Assembly (NCBI GenBank): GCA_964020155.1
Contig: OZ026547.1
Coordinates: forward strand, 4,199,595 to 4,263,594
Length of the DNA stretch: 64,000 nt
Direction of reading: 5' to 3'
DNA from: Chondrilla cf. caribensis
Lineage: Eukaryota > Porifera > Demospongiae > Chondrillida > Chondrillidae
Shown here: positions 46,711 through 60,236 of the stretch, one piece after another
How positions within the stretch are numbered: position 1 is the first letter of the stretch
Layout: every line of letters starts with the position of its first letter
The notes under the pieces: model-generated
The model's database searches: none
What the model was told of the DNA's origin: nothing
Seen by the model: the letters and a program-made list of their open reading frames with translations, nothing else
Made by a program: the position numbers and the translations under genes

Positions 46711-47479
46711 TGAAAGGCTCAGTTGATGACAGACTTAATTGCTAAACATATCATCGCCATAGCTGATCAGTCATCCCTTTCTTCTCAACAAACCTGGATA
46801 AAACTTTCAATGTCATTCGGTGGTCCCCAGTGTATGGATCACAATTTTTACCCCTCGACAATCACACTCACTTCAATTGCTGTTGTGCACACAAGTATCC
46901 TATGTCTACTAGTGTATGTCTTTTTCTTTCATGCTTTTCTCTGTTTCCTCATTTCTACAGCGGCAATGATATTGGTATACATGTCCTTGACCAGAATCAT
47001 TCGAATTAATTAATTCTAATAGTGATGTCCTGCATCATCTTGTAGTAATAGTCATTGGACCCACTACCAATAGATCAGCCTCATATATGAATCTGTTGTT
47101 ACTTTCTATTTTATAATGAAATGTGGTACAGCCTAAACATGTCCAGTTGCAGTGAATTATAAATAACAGGAATCTAATTATAAATGACTAATGACAGAAC
47201 TAGTTCATAAAATTGTACACACACATGCACACACAGATGAAACTCTGAAACATCTGAAGCAATTATACTTTAACTTGCATGCATTGTCCTCCTGTAGTAC
47301 TTAATAGAGTATCCAAAATAATCACAATAATTATGTAATACTGCACTTCCTTTCGCTAATTCTTTAACAGATTACAGCAATTATGCACTTTAGTAGTAGA
47401 TAATGAATTTTTTGGTCATTCTCTTCTTGTTTATGTTTATATTATGATGTTTTTGACCTTTTTGTTAATCCTGAATTCA
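46711..47479. other. Intergenic, no gene supported
   Basis: 3' flank of the coiled-coil collagen gene. The plus ORF 46,723-47,013 is hydrophobic but lacks any supporting signal. Confidence 0.5.
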
Positions 47480-49117
47480 TCAACTGGCATTCACGGTTCT
47501 TGATGGTCTTTCCTTTCCTTTCTTCGGCGAACTTATAGTAGGAGTTGGTAAACTTGAAGCAGATGCTCGTGAATTTGTAGTAGGTGTTGGTGAACTTTTA
47601 GCAGGTGTTGGAGAACTTGTAGCAGGTATTGGTGAACCTGCGGCAGGTGTTTGTGAACTTGTAGCAGGTGCTGGTAAACTTGAAGCAGGTATTGGAGAAC
47701 TTGTTGCAGGTTTTGGTGAAATTGATTGTCGTGCACCTCCTGGCTCACCCTTTTTTCCTCTCTTTCCCTTGTTCCCTCTTGGACCTCGCTCTCCCTGTAG
47801 TCCTCGCTCTCCTTTCACTCCTGGTTCACCTTTCTGTCCAACATTGCCTGGTTGTCCTATTTCTCCTATTTCACCTTTCGTTCCATTAAGCCCTTGTGGT
47901 CCTGGCAGTCCTAGCTCTCCCTTTTCACCCCTCTCCCCATGTGGCCCTGGGTCTCCCTTTTCACCCTTCGTTCCATTTATCCCATTCTGTCCGGGTGTTC
48001 CTCTAACCCCTTTTGCTCCAGGTGGACAATTACAACCATCTTGCCGTCTAGTTCTTTCCAGGAGTTTATCTGTTTAAAAAACAATATGAATCTACATAAT
48101 CCACATGAGCATGATATTATAGGATATAATTTTCTACATATTCCCCAGACAATAGGGAGAGGTTCTTCTGTATGTAAAACTGATTTCATCTCGGACGTAA
48201 TTGAAAGAGCTTATCTGAGCCCGTTATTCAACATAACAGATAGACAATCTTGTTTATGTACAAAAAGATGTACAACCATGACATGTGGAACATGGCCATC
48301 CACACTTTTATGGCTTCTGGGGATCACTGATTTTTAGGTGACTATTAAATTATTTCACTGTATGGGTGTTCAAGAGGAAATCCAAAGTTTCTAAAGTGCT
48401 TTTAGATGTGTATTTATTAAGATGACACTTATTTCAAAAGATTTACTTCTGTAATTTTCGATATATTATTGAAAAGTTAAGAAGATGTAAGAAAATACAC
48501 AAATGGATACATGAACATAGGGTATGTAAAATTTAATGGGGGTATCCTACTATAATGCAAGGATTCTCTGTTTGTTTGTTCACAAACTCCTTCTTCAGTT
48601 CGCACACGATCAATGTCAAACTCTCTAATCTTCCTCAGCGGCACCCGTGAAGTGTCCTAAGGGTTTTGGCTTTTCATTTTAGGCCTTTCGTCCAGTTGGT
48701 AGTAGAATGTGGTGGGAAGGGTCGGAATTTACAATCTTTGAATACTCCATTCTCTATTAATTTTAATGATGTTCTTTCTTGCCACTCACCAAATGAATGT
48801 AGAATGACATCATACAATGACTTAACTCATAAACTGTCTAGTCAACAGGAGGATAGTCCTCACTAACAGGTATGAAGAGTAGGGACTGCAGGTTGTATTT
48901 GAACCTCAACAAACTCACCTTTTGCTTCAAGTATTTGTAGTCTCTTCTCCAACTGTTGTATAATCTGGTGAAGTGACTTGATTTCTTCTTGTGAAACCTT
49001 CACTTTCTTTTCAAGTTGTGAATATTCCTTTTGCCAATCAGTGATACCCCCCATACTGGTAGTCACCACACAAAACAAGAGAGCCACTTGTACAAAGACC
49101 TGAATGCTTGGAGACAT
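47480..49117 (-). CDS. Secreted coiled-coil collagen with mucin-like repeat tail, two exons
   Basis: Model: complement(join(47480..48069,48919..49117)), 262 aa. Exon 1 has a signal peptide (about 1-23), then a heptad-rich coiled coil (about 26-66, WQKEYSQLEKKVKVSQEEI, LEKRLQILEAK). It ends in phase 1 at AAAAG|GTGAGT. Exon 2, after TTTAAACAG (48,070 onward), restores Asp 67 and continues through DGCNCPPG into 32 uninterrupted Gly-X-Y triplets (84-179), rich in GEKGD, GERGE and KGEPG. The remaining ~83 residues are a Pro/Ser/Thr tail made of about nine heptapeptides of the type PATSSPT, then a basic end. The coiled coil should trimerise the chain, and the Cys pair may crosslink it. There is no globular recognition domain, so it is either a matrix collagen or has lost one. 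A TATA-like ATTATAAA lies at 49,177-49,184. Confidence 0.85.
47535..47735 (-). repeat. 21-bp coding minisatellite in the collagen gene tail
   Basis: About nine units encode a 7-residue repeat (P-A-T/S-S-S-P-x and variants). Length polymorphism would change the stalk by seven residues per unit. Confidence 0.8.
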
Positions 49118-49176
49118 AACTGTACCTCCAGTTGGTACTCAGTGCTAGTTTGTGGCAACCACAACAGAACAGGCTG

Positions 49177-49184
49177 TTTATAAT
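49177..49184 (-). promoter_or_regulatory. TATA-like box of the coiled-coil collagen gene
   Basis: ATTATAAA on the minus strand, about 60 bases upstream of the ATG at 49,117. Confidence 0.55.
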
Positions 49185-49404
49185 CATTGGGGAGTAGGTC
49201 GTATTTTAATGATATTCATGTGTTCTGTAGGTATGCTCAATGAATATCTATGTGAATGGTGTTGTCCAATAATACACAGAGAATAGGAAGTGATATGAGA
49301 ACCCCATACCTCCACACCACATGGAATCCTAAGTAATTCTGCTTTGGCATTGAACAAGTTGATGCAATTGTGTGTGGGAGTTGAGGTGTCTTAGTGTCTG
49401 TTTG

Positions 49405-49423
49405 TGTGTGTGTGTGTGTATGT

Positions 49424-49472
<49 letters not shown>
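49405..49472. repeat. (GT)n microsatellite
   Basis: GT tract with two ATGTG interruptions. Confidence 0.95.
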
Positions 49473-49475
<3 letters not shown>

Positions 49476-50104
49476 GCATGTGCATGGGTGTACATTTTGG
49501 GATCTTTGTGTGCTATTACATGCACTAATAATATTTATTGATAGCAGTGTATTGTGTTTATGAAACATATGTATTGTCATGCCAGGTCATGACCATCTGA
49601 CTTCTCATACTTTTGCTATGAAACTGTCTGTGACAGCAATGATATTATAATATATAATTGTAATGATCTATTATCCTGAGATGTGCTGTAGCCTTAACAG
49701 ATAGAGTGAATCGTGAAAAGAATCTGAATCTGAATGACATGACAGAAGTAGTTTAAAGTCTGTAGGTCACCACCTACAGGATTGGCAGAAGTTGGGATAG
49801 GAGTAGCTTTCAACTCTGAAAGGTAACATATCATTTTGGACATACTATACATACTGTTCATGTGGTATCCTAAGTATCTGAACTGTTCATGAGGACTACT
49901 CATTGACAAGGACATATCCAGTCACAGTCGCCTCCTGATTTGTACTTGTAAGACTTCCTCATGTCCACTGTAATTGATTTAGCAATGCTTGCATAGTTGA
50001 ACCATGAAATGAAATTACTGTATGTCTTCCCATAATGTAATTTGCTACTTGGTAGGTTTGATTGAATCCTTGTAAAAGTACTCACTTGTGTATTTTAACG
50101 TCTC
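49473..50104. other. Intergenic with a short minus ORF
   Basis: The minus ORF 49,900-50,085 (about 60 codons; YGKTYSNFISWFNYASIAKS) has a diverged relative at 50,595-50,777 (STWRYFISGTTMHALL), so the segment was duplicated. The function is unknown. It could be the 3' exon of the decayed collagen-like gene next to it. Confidence 0.35.
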
Positions 50105-50190
50105 CTGTTGCTCCGTCTAGAAGTCTAGACATCTAGAAGTTCCTTGTAATCCTATTTGATCCATCATCTCCAACAGTTCCTTTTCCCTAA
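50105..50190 (-). pseudogene. Decayed collagen-like fragment
   Basis: The minus strand carries GTVGDDGSN (three Gly-X-Y triplets) followed by a broken stretch with stops and then DGATGDV, next to a GTGAGT donor-like site. This resembles a short collagen exon in decay. The evidence is limited by its length. Confidence 0.3.
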
Positions 50191-50433
50191 AAAGATGAGG
50201 AGGTCTTAAGAGATAAACAGTACAAATCGTGTATTGATTGAATGATAAATGCTATGAATTGTGTATTTGTAGGCATATATTTGCTCAAAATATGTAGTAA
50301 GCTCTATGTATGCTGAGAACCCTATGCCTTATACCCTCACACAATATGCAAGAATCCTCAATAATTCTGCTTAGGTGTAAACAAGTTTGTTCAAGTGTGT
50401 GCGTGTTTGTCATGTGTGTATGTATGTTTGTGC

Positions 50434-50436
<3 letters not shown>

Positions 50437-50500
<64 letters not shown>
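50437..50500. repeat. (GT)n microsatellite
   Basis: About 60 bases of GT. Confidence 0.97.
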
Positions 50501-50501
<1 letters not shown>

Positions 50502-51602
50502 TTGTCTGTATTATGCGTGCGTGTGAGCAGCAAAGCCGTGCCTTAGTGGCACTTAGTGGCACACTCTGAGGTCTAGTTACAGTCAGAATAGTGTCTACTC
50601 GTGTTTTGCTGTATAATTGTGACCAAACTGAGATAATACATTAGTTATTGGTTGTGTCTGTTGTAACTGATTCAGCAATGCATGCATGGTTGTGCCACTA
50701 ATGAAATATCTCCATGTGCTCCTATAATTGACTATATTACACTGTAAAAGTTGATGAGGATTACACGTGCCCACCAATAGTGGTGGGAAAAGCCTTCCAC
50801 AAACAGTGATACTATCCTGCCTATCCTATGAGGTTTGGTGGCACATGAGAAAGTGGAAGGTCATTATATGACTACTATGATGAATATGTTTAATAAGTGA
50901 TGAATGTAATTATGTGGGTTTCCTGTTATCAGTGAAAAACTTGATAACAATTTCATTGTATAGTAACCATGACAACAAGAGAACACCACTGTCCAAGCAT
51001 ACCCATACCATTCCTTTGCCTTCCCTGGATGACCCCATGTCAGTATGCAGTCTCCCAAGATCCATTTGTATAGGGATCATTGCAGATAGCCTACAGATTG
51101 ATGACCAGGTTAGTACTGTATTTCCACATCTAAATTGAACTAGAGGACAAAGTAAGGGCCATGTCTTATTTTCTTATTATTGCACTGCAGTAAACTGAAA
51201 GAAGATGTAGCCATATTTCTAACAGCTGATATTTCCCACCAATCCTAGTTTTGGGTTTTAGTAATTACAGAGGAGATATTAGTATTTGTTCAATCCTTAT
51301 TGCATTTTTATGAGTTTGTTCTTTCATCCTTTGCTACCTTTATTTTATGACTGCATTATTGTACGAACTTTAGTATATGTGAGTGGATCTGAGAAAGGGG
51401 ATGATTTCCCACATTATTACCAATTTGATCAATAATTGGTTCATTGCACGTAGCTTGTGCTATTATTGTGCTAATTTCTCTGTCAAATTTGTATGTGATG
51501 AGGATTATCCTGGAGGATGGGGTGGGTGTGATGTTCTTCTACAGTGCAATATATACATGTATAATGAACTTGGCAATGTATTGTAGCATCTTCATGCAAA
51601 AA
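50501..51602. other. Intergenic, no gene supported
   Basis: It contains the diverged copy (50,595-50,777) of the 49,900-50,085 segment. Other ORFs are short and without motifs. Confidence 0.45.
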
Positions 51603-51647
51603 GGTGTGTGTGTTGTGTGTGTGTGTGTGTGTGTTGTGTGTTGTGTG

Positions 51648-51686
<39 letters not shown>

Positions 51687-51698
51687 GTGTGTTGTGTG

Positions 51699-51752
<54 letters not shown>
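51603..51752. repeat. (GT)n microsatellite with duplicated TTGTGTGTTTTGTG interruptions
   Basis: The same interruption cluster (TGTTGTGTGTTGTGTGTTTTG) occurs twice, showing a block duplication within the tract. Confidence 0.95.
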
Positions 51753-53879
<2,127 letters not shown>

Positions 53880-55822
53880 ATGTACATGTGTCTGTCTGTC
53901 TTTGTGTGTATATGTATGTATGTGCGTGCATGCATGCGTGTGCCAGTAGAAGTGTTGTGATGTGATATTTTATGCATGTGGGTATGTTTATTTTTTACAA
54001 GTGTTTGTATAATATGATATTTTATGCATAATATGGAGATGGGTATTTTTATACTTCTCTCCCTATACCTAAACCTTTATTCAATGCAACAGAGGAGCAG
54101 ATGAGACCAAGAGCTACTACAGTTGTGCCCCATCAGCTGTTGGTCATTGCATACCTTGTTGAAGGCACTGTCACTCTCTTCTGAGACAAGGCTGACTCTG
54201 GTGTGTAATGTGTTGGTGTCATCATCTGAAGTCTACATGTGTGCTCCATTCTCAGACTGGGCAGGTTTGACATGTATTCTTCATGTTTGTATTCCATTTT
54301 CTACTGTACCTTCATGTACGGTGTGCACATGAGTATGCATGTATCCCCAAATTGAAAACACATCCGGAATCTGTTAGCCAATATTGTTTTATTCTTGCCA
54401 TGCAACGTACAATAATATTCCTGCATGCGCAAATGCACAAACATGCACGCACACACACACACACTCAGCTTGTATCCTGGTATGGTGAATGATAGACTAT
54501 TTTTACTGTACTTTTTAATGTACATAGTCCAATACAACTTACTATTATGCAATTTAAATGTGTTTACTAATTTCCTGCCTTGTTCTCACGTGATTAATCC
54601 AAACAATTTAAGCTGTCTGGTCATCTGTACTGTATCACTGACCTGGTTTATTTACGCACTGGTTTCTCTTTGATCCTCCCCTCTACCAGGATATAAGCAT
54701 GAATGTATTACCTTGCTGGCCATACCCAATTTTATTATACAAACTGTTTTCAATTGGTTCTTACTTAGCTCCACCCAACTCTATTGAACCACACCCACTT
54801 CTTCTTGTAATCTTCCAACTCCACACCCATATCTTTTGGACATCACCAAACCCTGCTGATTACCTTACCAATCATTTTCCTCTACAACCTATGAAGACTC
54901 ATTTCTACAAACGTAGGACTGAAAAGAGTATTTGAGGAGATTTCTGGGGATGTGTATCATTGTATTATTGTAACTAAGGATGGGTCAGAGGCTGATGTGT
55001 GTCATTCACTAATGTGTTCCGCTACATTAGACCTGGTGAGGGGACCTGTTGAAGAGACTTGGTGAGGGGACCTGGTGAACAGATCTGGCAAATAGACCTA
55101 CCTGACCTATCGTTAGAGTTTGGTATTCCTGTGGATCTGAAGATTGCAGTGAGTGTCATCTTCACCAAAGAGGTCAGTTACCTATGTACCTATGGGTGTT
55201 AGTAATTGAGTGTGGTCCCTGCATACTAGTTAACATATGAGCTATACAGTTCAAATACTCTGTTAAACTATTATAACATGATTCCATCCATATGTGTACA
55301 TGTATAAATGTGTGTGTTGCCTACAGAATGCTACACCTGCTTGTCAGTGCACCTCCATCCAGTATTCCTTGCTAACCATCTCACCACGGGGCAGACACTG
55401 TGTGCAGGTGCTGATCTGAATCACTGTCAAAGGGAGAACGAGGACCTTTGTAGGAAAGCTCCACATTACTGCCTTTGGTCATGCAATGGAGGAGAGATTA
55501 CACCCAATTCATTACAACTATACTCCAAGACATGAATATGATCTATTGTTGTAATTATTATTGATCTCATGACATGATAAACTTTTGTATGAGATTCTAC
55601 TTTTGGTATCATTTGAAATCCCTGTTAAATTTATTCTTCATTGTTAAATTTACTCTTACTTGATTGGTGGTAATGGAAATTGATATTTTACAACCATGAC
55701 TTCAATTGAATTTTGGTCTTGTATATGAAATGAATTTAACCTTTCAATTCAAGAATCGATGATAATTATAATATATTCCATACAGTGATCCATAGATATT
55801 GAATATACGTTTGGGTATGTAA
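53880..55822. other. Intergenic, no gene supported
   Basis: It includes short tandem GACCTGGTGAGGGGACCTG-type repeats at 55,030-55,075, a CCACACCC/CTCCACCC-rich stretch near 54,770-54,830, and a plus ORF at 55,308-55,535 with several cysteines but no recognised domain. Confidence 0.45.
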
Positions 55823-56280
55823 GTTGCTCGTTTGGCGCCCATTTTAATCACGTGATCAGTATGGAACAGCGCATGCGCAATACTATACTGTAGTTCGGTT
55901 TGTGGAAGAACTTATAACTCCACCCCCTGTGAAACGCTCCTGCAATTTCATTGGTTCAACTTTTTTGACTCCACCCCCACCGCGTGCTTAGGTCCGTTTA
56001 TTCCGTTTTTTGCGTCTGTTCCTTCACTGGTCTTTGAAACGGTGAGTTGTTCCGTTTTTGTCGTTTTGTGAAGTTTGAACACAAATTTAGTTAGCTACTC
56101 TTATCATTTTCTTCCGCATAGAAACCCGTTTTAGCGCTATATTCAGCTATATTTGTGTTCTGTATATTAATTTCGGTGGATCGACGGCAATCATCATTAA
56201 CCTGCTATTGTGGTCAATACCCCTTTTACGCCAGCGACTGTTCGTTTGTTATCAAGAAACAATTGAACCGGTAAGCGTTT
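55823..56280 (+). promoter_or_regulatory. NRF-1-type promoter with candidate first exons
   Basis: The palindrome GCGCATGCGCA (55,869-55,879) matches the NRF-1 consensus core. Downstream are two donor-like sites in CpG-bearing, T-rich sequence: GAAACG|GTGAGT (about 56,041) and GAACCG|GTAAGC (about 56,270). This suggests alternative 5' UTR exons of a gene running rightward. The coding exons were not identified; what follows is repeat-like sequence and galectin copy 3. Confidence 0.45.
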
Positions 56281-57486
56281 TTTTCTTAACAATTTATTCT
56301 TTTGTGTATGGATCCAAGGTAAACATTTCTTATATGTAGCGCTACTTTGATATGTTGCTGTTTTAGTCAATTTTCGTAGATTTTGGATAGCTTCCGAGTT
56401 CAGGGACTAAGCGCGCGTGTAAGCTCCTCATTATGGGACCGGATGTGTCAGTTCGCAAGATCTGCGATCAAGTTAAGTTGATTATCTACACGCTAGTATT
56501 TTACCTTGTTACCAGTTATTGTATTTAGCCACTTATTTTTGGGGACTCAATCCTACTCTTTGACGATAAATCAAGACTGCTCACTTGCCTACTGTTGTTT
56601 TCTGCTGTTGTGCTCCTTTGATCTGAAGCATGTGTTGAAGTCCTTATTTAGCTTACTTTGAGTGGGAAAATCTGGGAAGGGAATTAGATTGTGACTGGAG
56701 AATCTTGTAGGTGTTTTTATAGTTTTCTTTAATGTTTTGATCCAAGTGAACTTCCCTATCTGTTGTCTCATCTACCCTGTGCAATAGACCTCACTGTACA
56801 GTTGATCATTGCTTTGGGTTGGGCGAAGTACTACCCTCATCCATCATACTATTAAAATGCTTGCTCCGTTGTTATGTATCACACATCTAAATGGGCCTGT
56901 TGATCTTTTTAAAGCAATCAATGAATTCCCAGCATTTAGTCAATATGGAATTAGCTTCAAGTACGTTCTTAACAGTTGACATCCTACAATGGTTTTCCTA
57001 TGTGACACACTCTTCTAAGACCATCAAGTGCTGACATCCAATAACTTGACCTTGCATGATGTTATTTTTTAGATTTTTGGCATCTTCAGACATTGATGTC
57101 ACTGTATGATTCCATGGTAGTAGTGGGAAATGTAGGTCTTATCTTCCTATTATAATATTGTCAGAAGTCTGCATTCTTTGCCACCCATACATTGCATTCA
57201 ATCTTTAGTTCCTCTTATATATTCTTTGAAAGCAATCAATGAATTTCCAACACAGTTTCAATATAGAAAGTGCTTTGAGTACATACCTAACAATTGACAT
57301 TCTGCAGTGTTCCTACCTTCTTCAACATGACAGTGATCTTCATTGCAGACCCACTTACAATGCAATTAGTGCAGTTGATGAATGTCATTTGACTGCAAAT
57401 TGTCCGACTTACCTATGTAACAGATGGCATACTACAGTGGTTCTGATCTAAGCATTCTTTCAATATGTCAGTGACCTGAACCACAT
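56281..57486. other. Diverged block-B-like and tandemly repeated sequence
   Basis: 56,800-56,920 is a degenerate copy of parts of block B (GCTTTGGGTTGGG; TTGCTCCGTTGTTATGTATC; CATCTAAATGGGCC). 56,920-57,050 and 57,230-57,330 are diverged copies of each other (GCAATCAATGAATT...CAATAT). No gene. Confidence 0.5.
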
Positions 57487-57671
57487 AATTTTAATCTCCT
57501 CCTATGTATTTCATACCATGTATGCAGGCAGTACCGCATAATATGATAAGTGCTAGTGTACCTTCTATAATTCTCCTTGAAGAAAGTAGGAAGTGCATGA
57601 TCATTTAATATTGATTGCATCCAATAATGATGACGTATTGTTTTGGGATGTAACTTACATTTGATCAAGTC

Positions 57672-57679
57672 TATAAAAA
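57672..57679 (+). promoter_or_regulatory. TATA box of galectin copy 3
   Basis: TATAAAAA, 68 bases before the exon 1 ATG at 57,740. The duplicated promoter region begins only about 185 bases upstream (57,487), which limits the shared control region. Confidence 0.8.
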
Positions 57680-57739
57680 GCCGTTGTCACTGGACTGCAA
57701 GCAGTTACAGAGAAATTTGCTGTCAAAGTGAGCCATATC

Positions 57740-57951
57740 ATGACCATGGTGCTAATGGTATATTGGATGCATTGTGATATAATGTGTCTATTCTTCTCTC
57801 TAGTCACACCGTCTGTACTAACTACCGAGGTCATTTTGAAGTACAGAAGCTCCTTACTGAATTATAATTTGAAAGTGAGTAATATATGTATTTTATTTAT
57901 GACTTACGTACATTGAATTGATCTTACAGACTGTCTTCATTGTCTCCATTG
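57740..57951 (+). other. 5' exon and 22-nt mini-exon of galectin copy 3 (uORF)
   Basis: Exon 57,740-57,874 and mini-exon 57,930-57,951 match the other copies, including the donor AAA|GTGAGT. Joined to 58,431 the frame again ends in TAA two bases before the galectin ATG. Confidence 0.55.
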
Positions 57952-58446
57952 GTTAGTATATTCTGAACAATGTTCTCCCACGCCAAACGTTCATGATGTC
58001 AAAAACAAACTTTTGTTCAGTATTCAGTATAAATGTCAAAACCACTGGATGTGGAAGTGCCCTGCTACGACTAGGAACAATGTTACTGCTTCTAGTTAGT
58101 TAGTTAGTTAGTTAGATTGATTACCTTCAATCTATCTAAATAATTTACTATAGCTGTGTGCAGTTGGCACAATTAAGTAATTTGATATTTCACAGCAATA
58201 AGTTCCCCGAATTGGTCTTACATCTCAATGAAAACATCCCTTTGCTTCAGATCACAATAACAATATCTTACCATATTTCTGCTTAGCTAATAATATCATC
58301 TGATATAATATTCTCTGCAAAGTCTGCAATGCACCCTAGTATATAGGGATATCGAAATGGACAGCCACAATGATGTCCATTTGTAACAGGCATTCAATTG
58401 TAATTACTTGTGTTTCCTTCCCCGTTACAGTTTGGAGAGCTTAACT

Positions 58447-58944
58447 ATGCCATCCTTCATGATGTTGGGATTCCTGATTGTTGCCTTTGCTGCAGCAGCC
58501 ACTATGTGTACCAAGGTGTATGCGATAGACCTTTGGCAATTCGATGTGGGAAATGCTGTCGTGGGCACCTACACTGTTCCAAGTTCTTCTCGCACGAATA
58601 TAAATCTGCAGGATGACACTGGACGCGTTGTTCTTCACGTTGACTACCGCAGAGATTGGACTTACCAAGGCAAGAGATGGCAAAACACTATTCTTGTCAT
58701 CACCGGTAACGCGGATGGAACCTGGAATTGGGGGAATGCAAAGACAATTAAAAATAAGAACTACGTAACTGGAACTGACATAACTTTTAAACTTGTAGCA
58801 AAAGAGAATGCCTTTGAAATTATAGTTAACCATGAGTCAATTACATCCATTGGTTATATTGTTCCTGTGAACACTATGTCAAGAGCATATATGGAGACCG
58901 AAGCTGACGATTGTGAGCTCAAATCACTTGGAGTCGAGGTATAA
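58447..58944 (+). CDS. Galectin-like secreted protein, copy 3 (165 aa)
   Basis: Start and structure are as in copies 1 and 2. Against copy 2 there are five base changes, three of them altering residues: D for G in LQDDTGR, I for V in GYIVP, and a C-terminal V for I. The first lies in the turn just before the LHVDYRRDW strand and could alter the binding face. All residues noted as galectin-like are otherwise kept. Because the T-to-C change in TGTACC removes a stop in the +1 frame, that alternative frame is longer here than in the other copies. Confidence 0.65.
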   Translation: MPSFMMLGFLIVAFAAAATMCTKVYAIDLWQFDVGNAVVGTYTVPSSSRTNINLQDDTGRVVLHVDYRRDWTYQGKRWQNTILVITGNADGTWNWGNAKTIKNKNYVTGTDITFKLVAKENAFEIIVNHESITSIGYIVPVNTMSRAYMETEADDCELKSLGVEV

Positions 58945-60236
58945 GCAAATGAATTTCCAGATAATCAACTCAATTTCAGAATTAACAATTATAATGGTCA
59001 TTATTTTTATCAAACATTTATCTTAAGGTTCCCTTTAGCTGGTGGGAATTATTGAACTCTATTACTCACTTATATTGAACTTATTCATATCTTATTATAT
59101 TCTACTAATTGAATTTGCTTTAAAAATGACAAAATGCATGCATTATCAGGGCCCTTTCATGACTTGATGAAGGTAGCGCATAGTTCGATAATAGAGCTAT
59201 TATAGTCAAAGACGGTTTCGGGTAGATAGAAGCTTCCTCGGCCGAGATATACAGGATTGTCCGCTCAGTGAACGAACGACTCCCTCGTTTTAATCTCACC
59301 GAGTTAGTTCGTTCGTTTTCTCGAGACGATCATTCTATTACTAGGCATCAGTTCAGTACTATAGCTAAAGTCAGCGAAAGTTTTGAGTCGATAGAAGCTT
59401 CCTCGGCTGAGATATATGGGATTTTTTGCACCCTATTTTTTTTGCCGCCAATTGGCGTCATTGGCGGTTTAGGGTACTGACACCAATTGGCGTCACTGGC
59501 GTATAATCGGTTAAAATGTTTGCTCTGTCGTTATGTATCGGGCATCTAAATGGGCCCATCGATCGTTTAAACATAGTTCAGTACTATATACACCACACAG
59601 GCACTAAAACTAGCCATTGACCAACTGTGAGAAGATCGATTGTGCAGGTTGGTGCTACCCAAGAAAAGGGAATCATCACGTTTCTTTGAGTAAGGTCATG
59701 CAGTGAAGGTGTGGGTTATCAATGACATGACATGACCAGATTCCTTACTCATGTATTTTCCTGGAACAATAATATCTATTTAAGGATTCCGCCTCTTTGA
59801 TCATTTGGTGGTTTGAATGTCACCTTTATCGTCTACTACAGTTTGAGTGAGCAGTAGTGATTACATCATCCCTAGAATTTACACTTGAATCATTTTTTCT
59901 CGAGTACGTAGTGGCTTGATGCACTGTAAATTTTGAGACATTATTCATATACTTGTTTTATGTAGCAGTTGTACTGGGATGCACCATCAGATCACCCATT
60001 ACATTGATGGATTCCATCCTTTAAGAAGGACTTGCTTAGATGCTTGAACATTACTCATATTTGAGATCCAAGGTGAATATTCTTGGAAATGACTGCGGTC
60101 TTGTCTATGATTGCATGTAGATTTTGGAAACAAAAGTGCTCAATTTTGTTTTGAAGTGGCTGTGATTATGATTGGTTTAAATACCTAAATATATAATTGT
60201 ATTGCCCACTTTAGGTAGATCAGCAAAGTTACTGTA
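58945..60236. repeat. Galectin 3' flank and block B, copy 2, first part
   Basis: Matches 42,111-43,393. The GGCGTCA-containing segment is expanded here (59,450-59,505: GCCGCCAATTGGCGTCA, then CACCAATTGGCGTCA), whereas copy 1 has one palindrome. Confidence 0.75.

Noticed and set aside
46723..47013. Hydrophobic 96-codon membrane-protein-like ORF
   Set aside because: AT-rich chance composition, not preserved elsewhere, and no promoter or splice signals.
47769..48337. Plus-strand ORFs with Pro/Ser/Cys repeats
   Set aside because: Antisense of the Gly-X-Y exon of the collagen gene and its flank.
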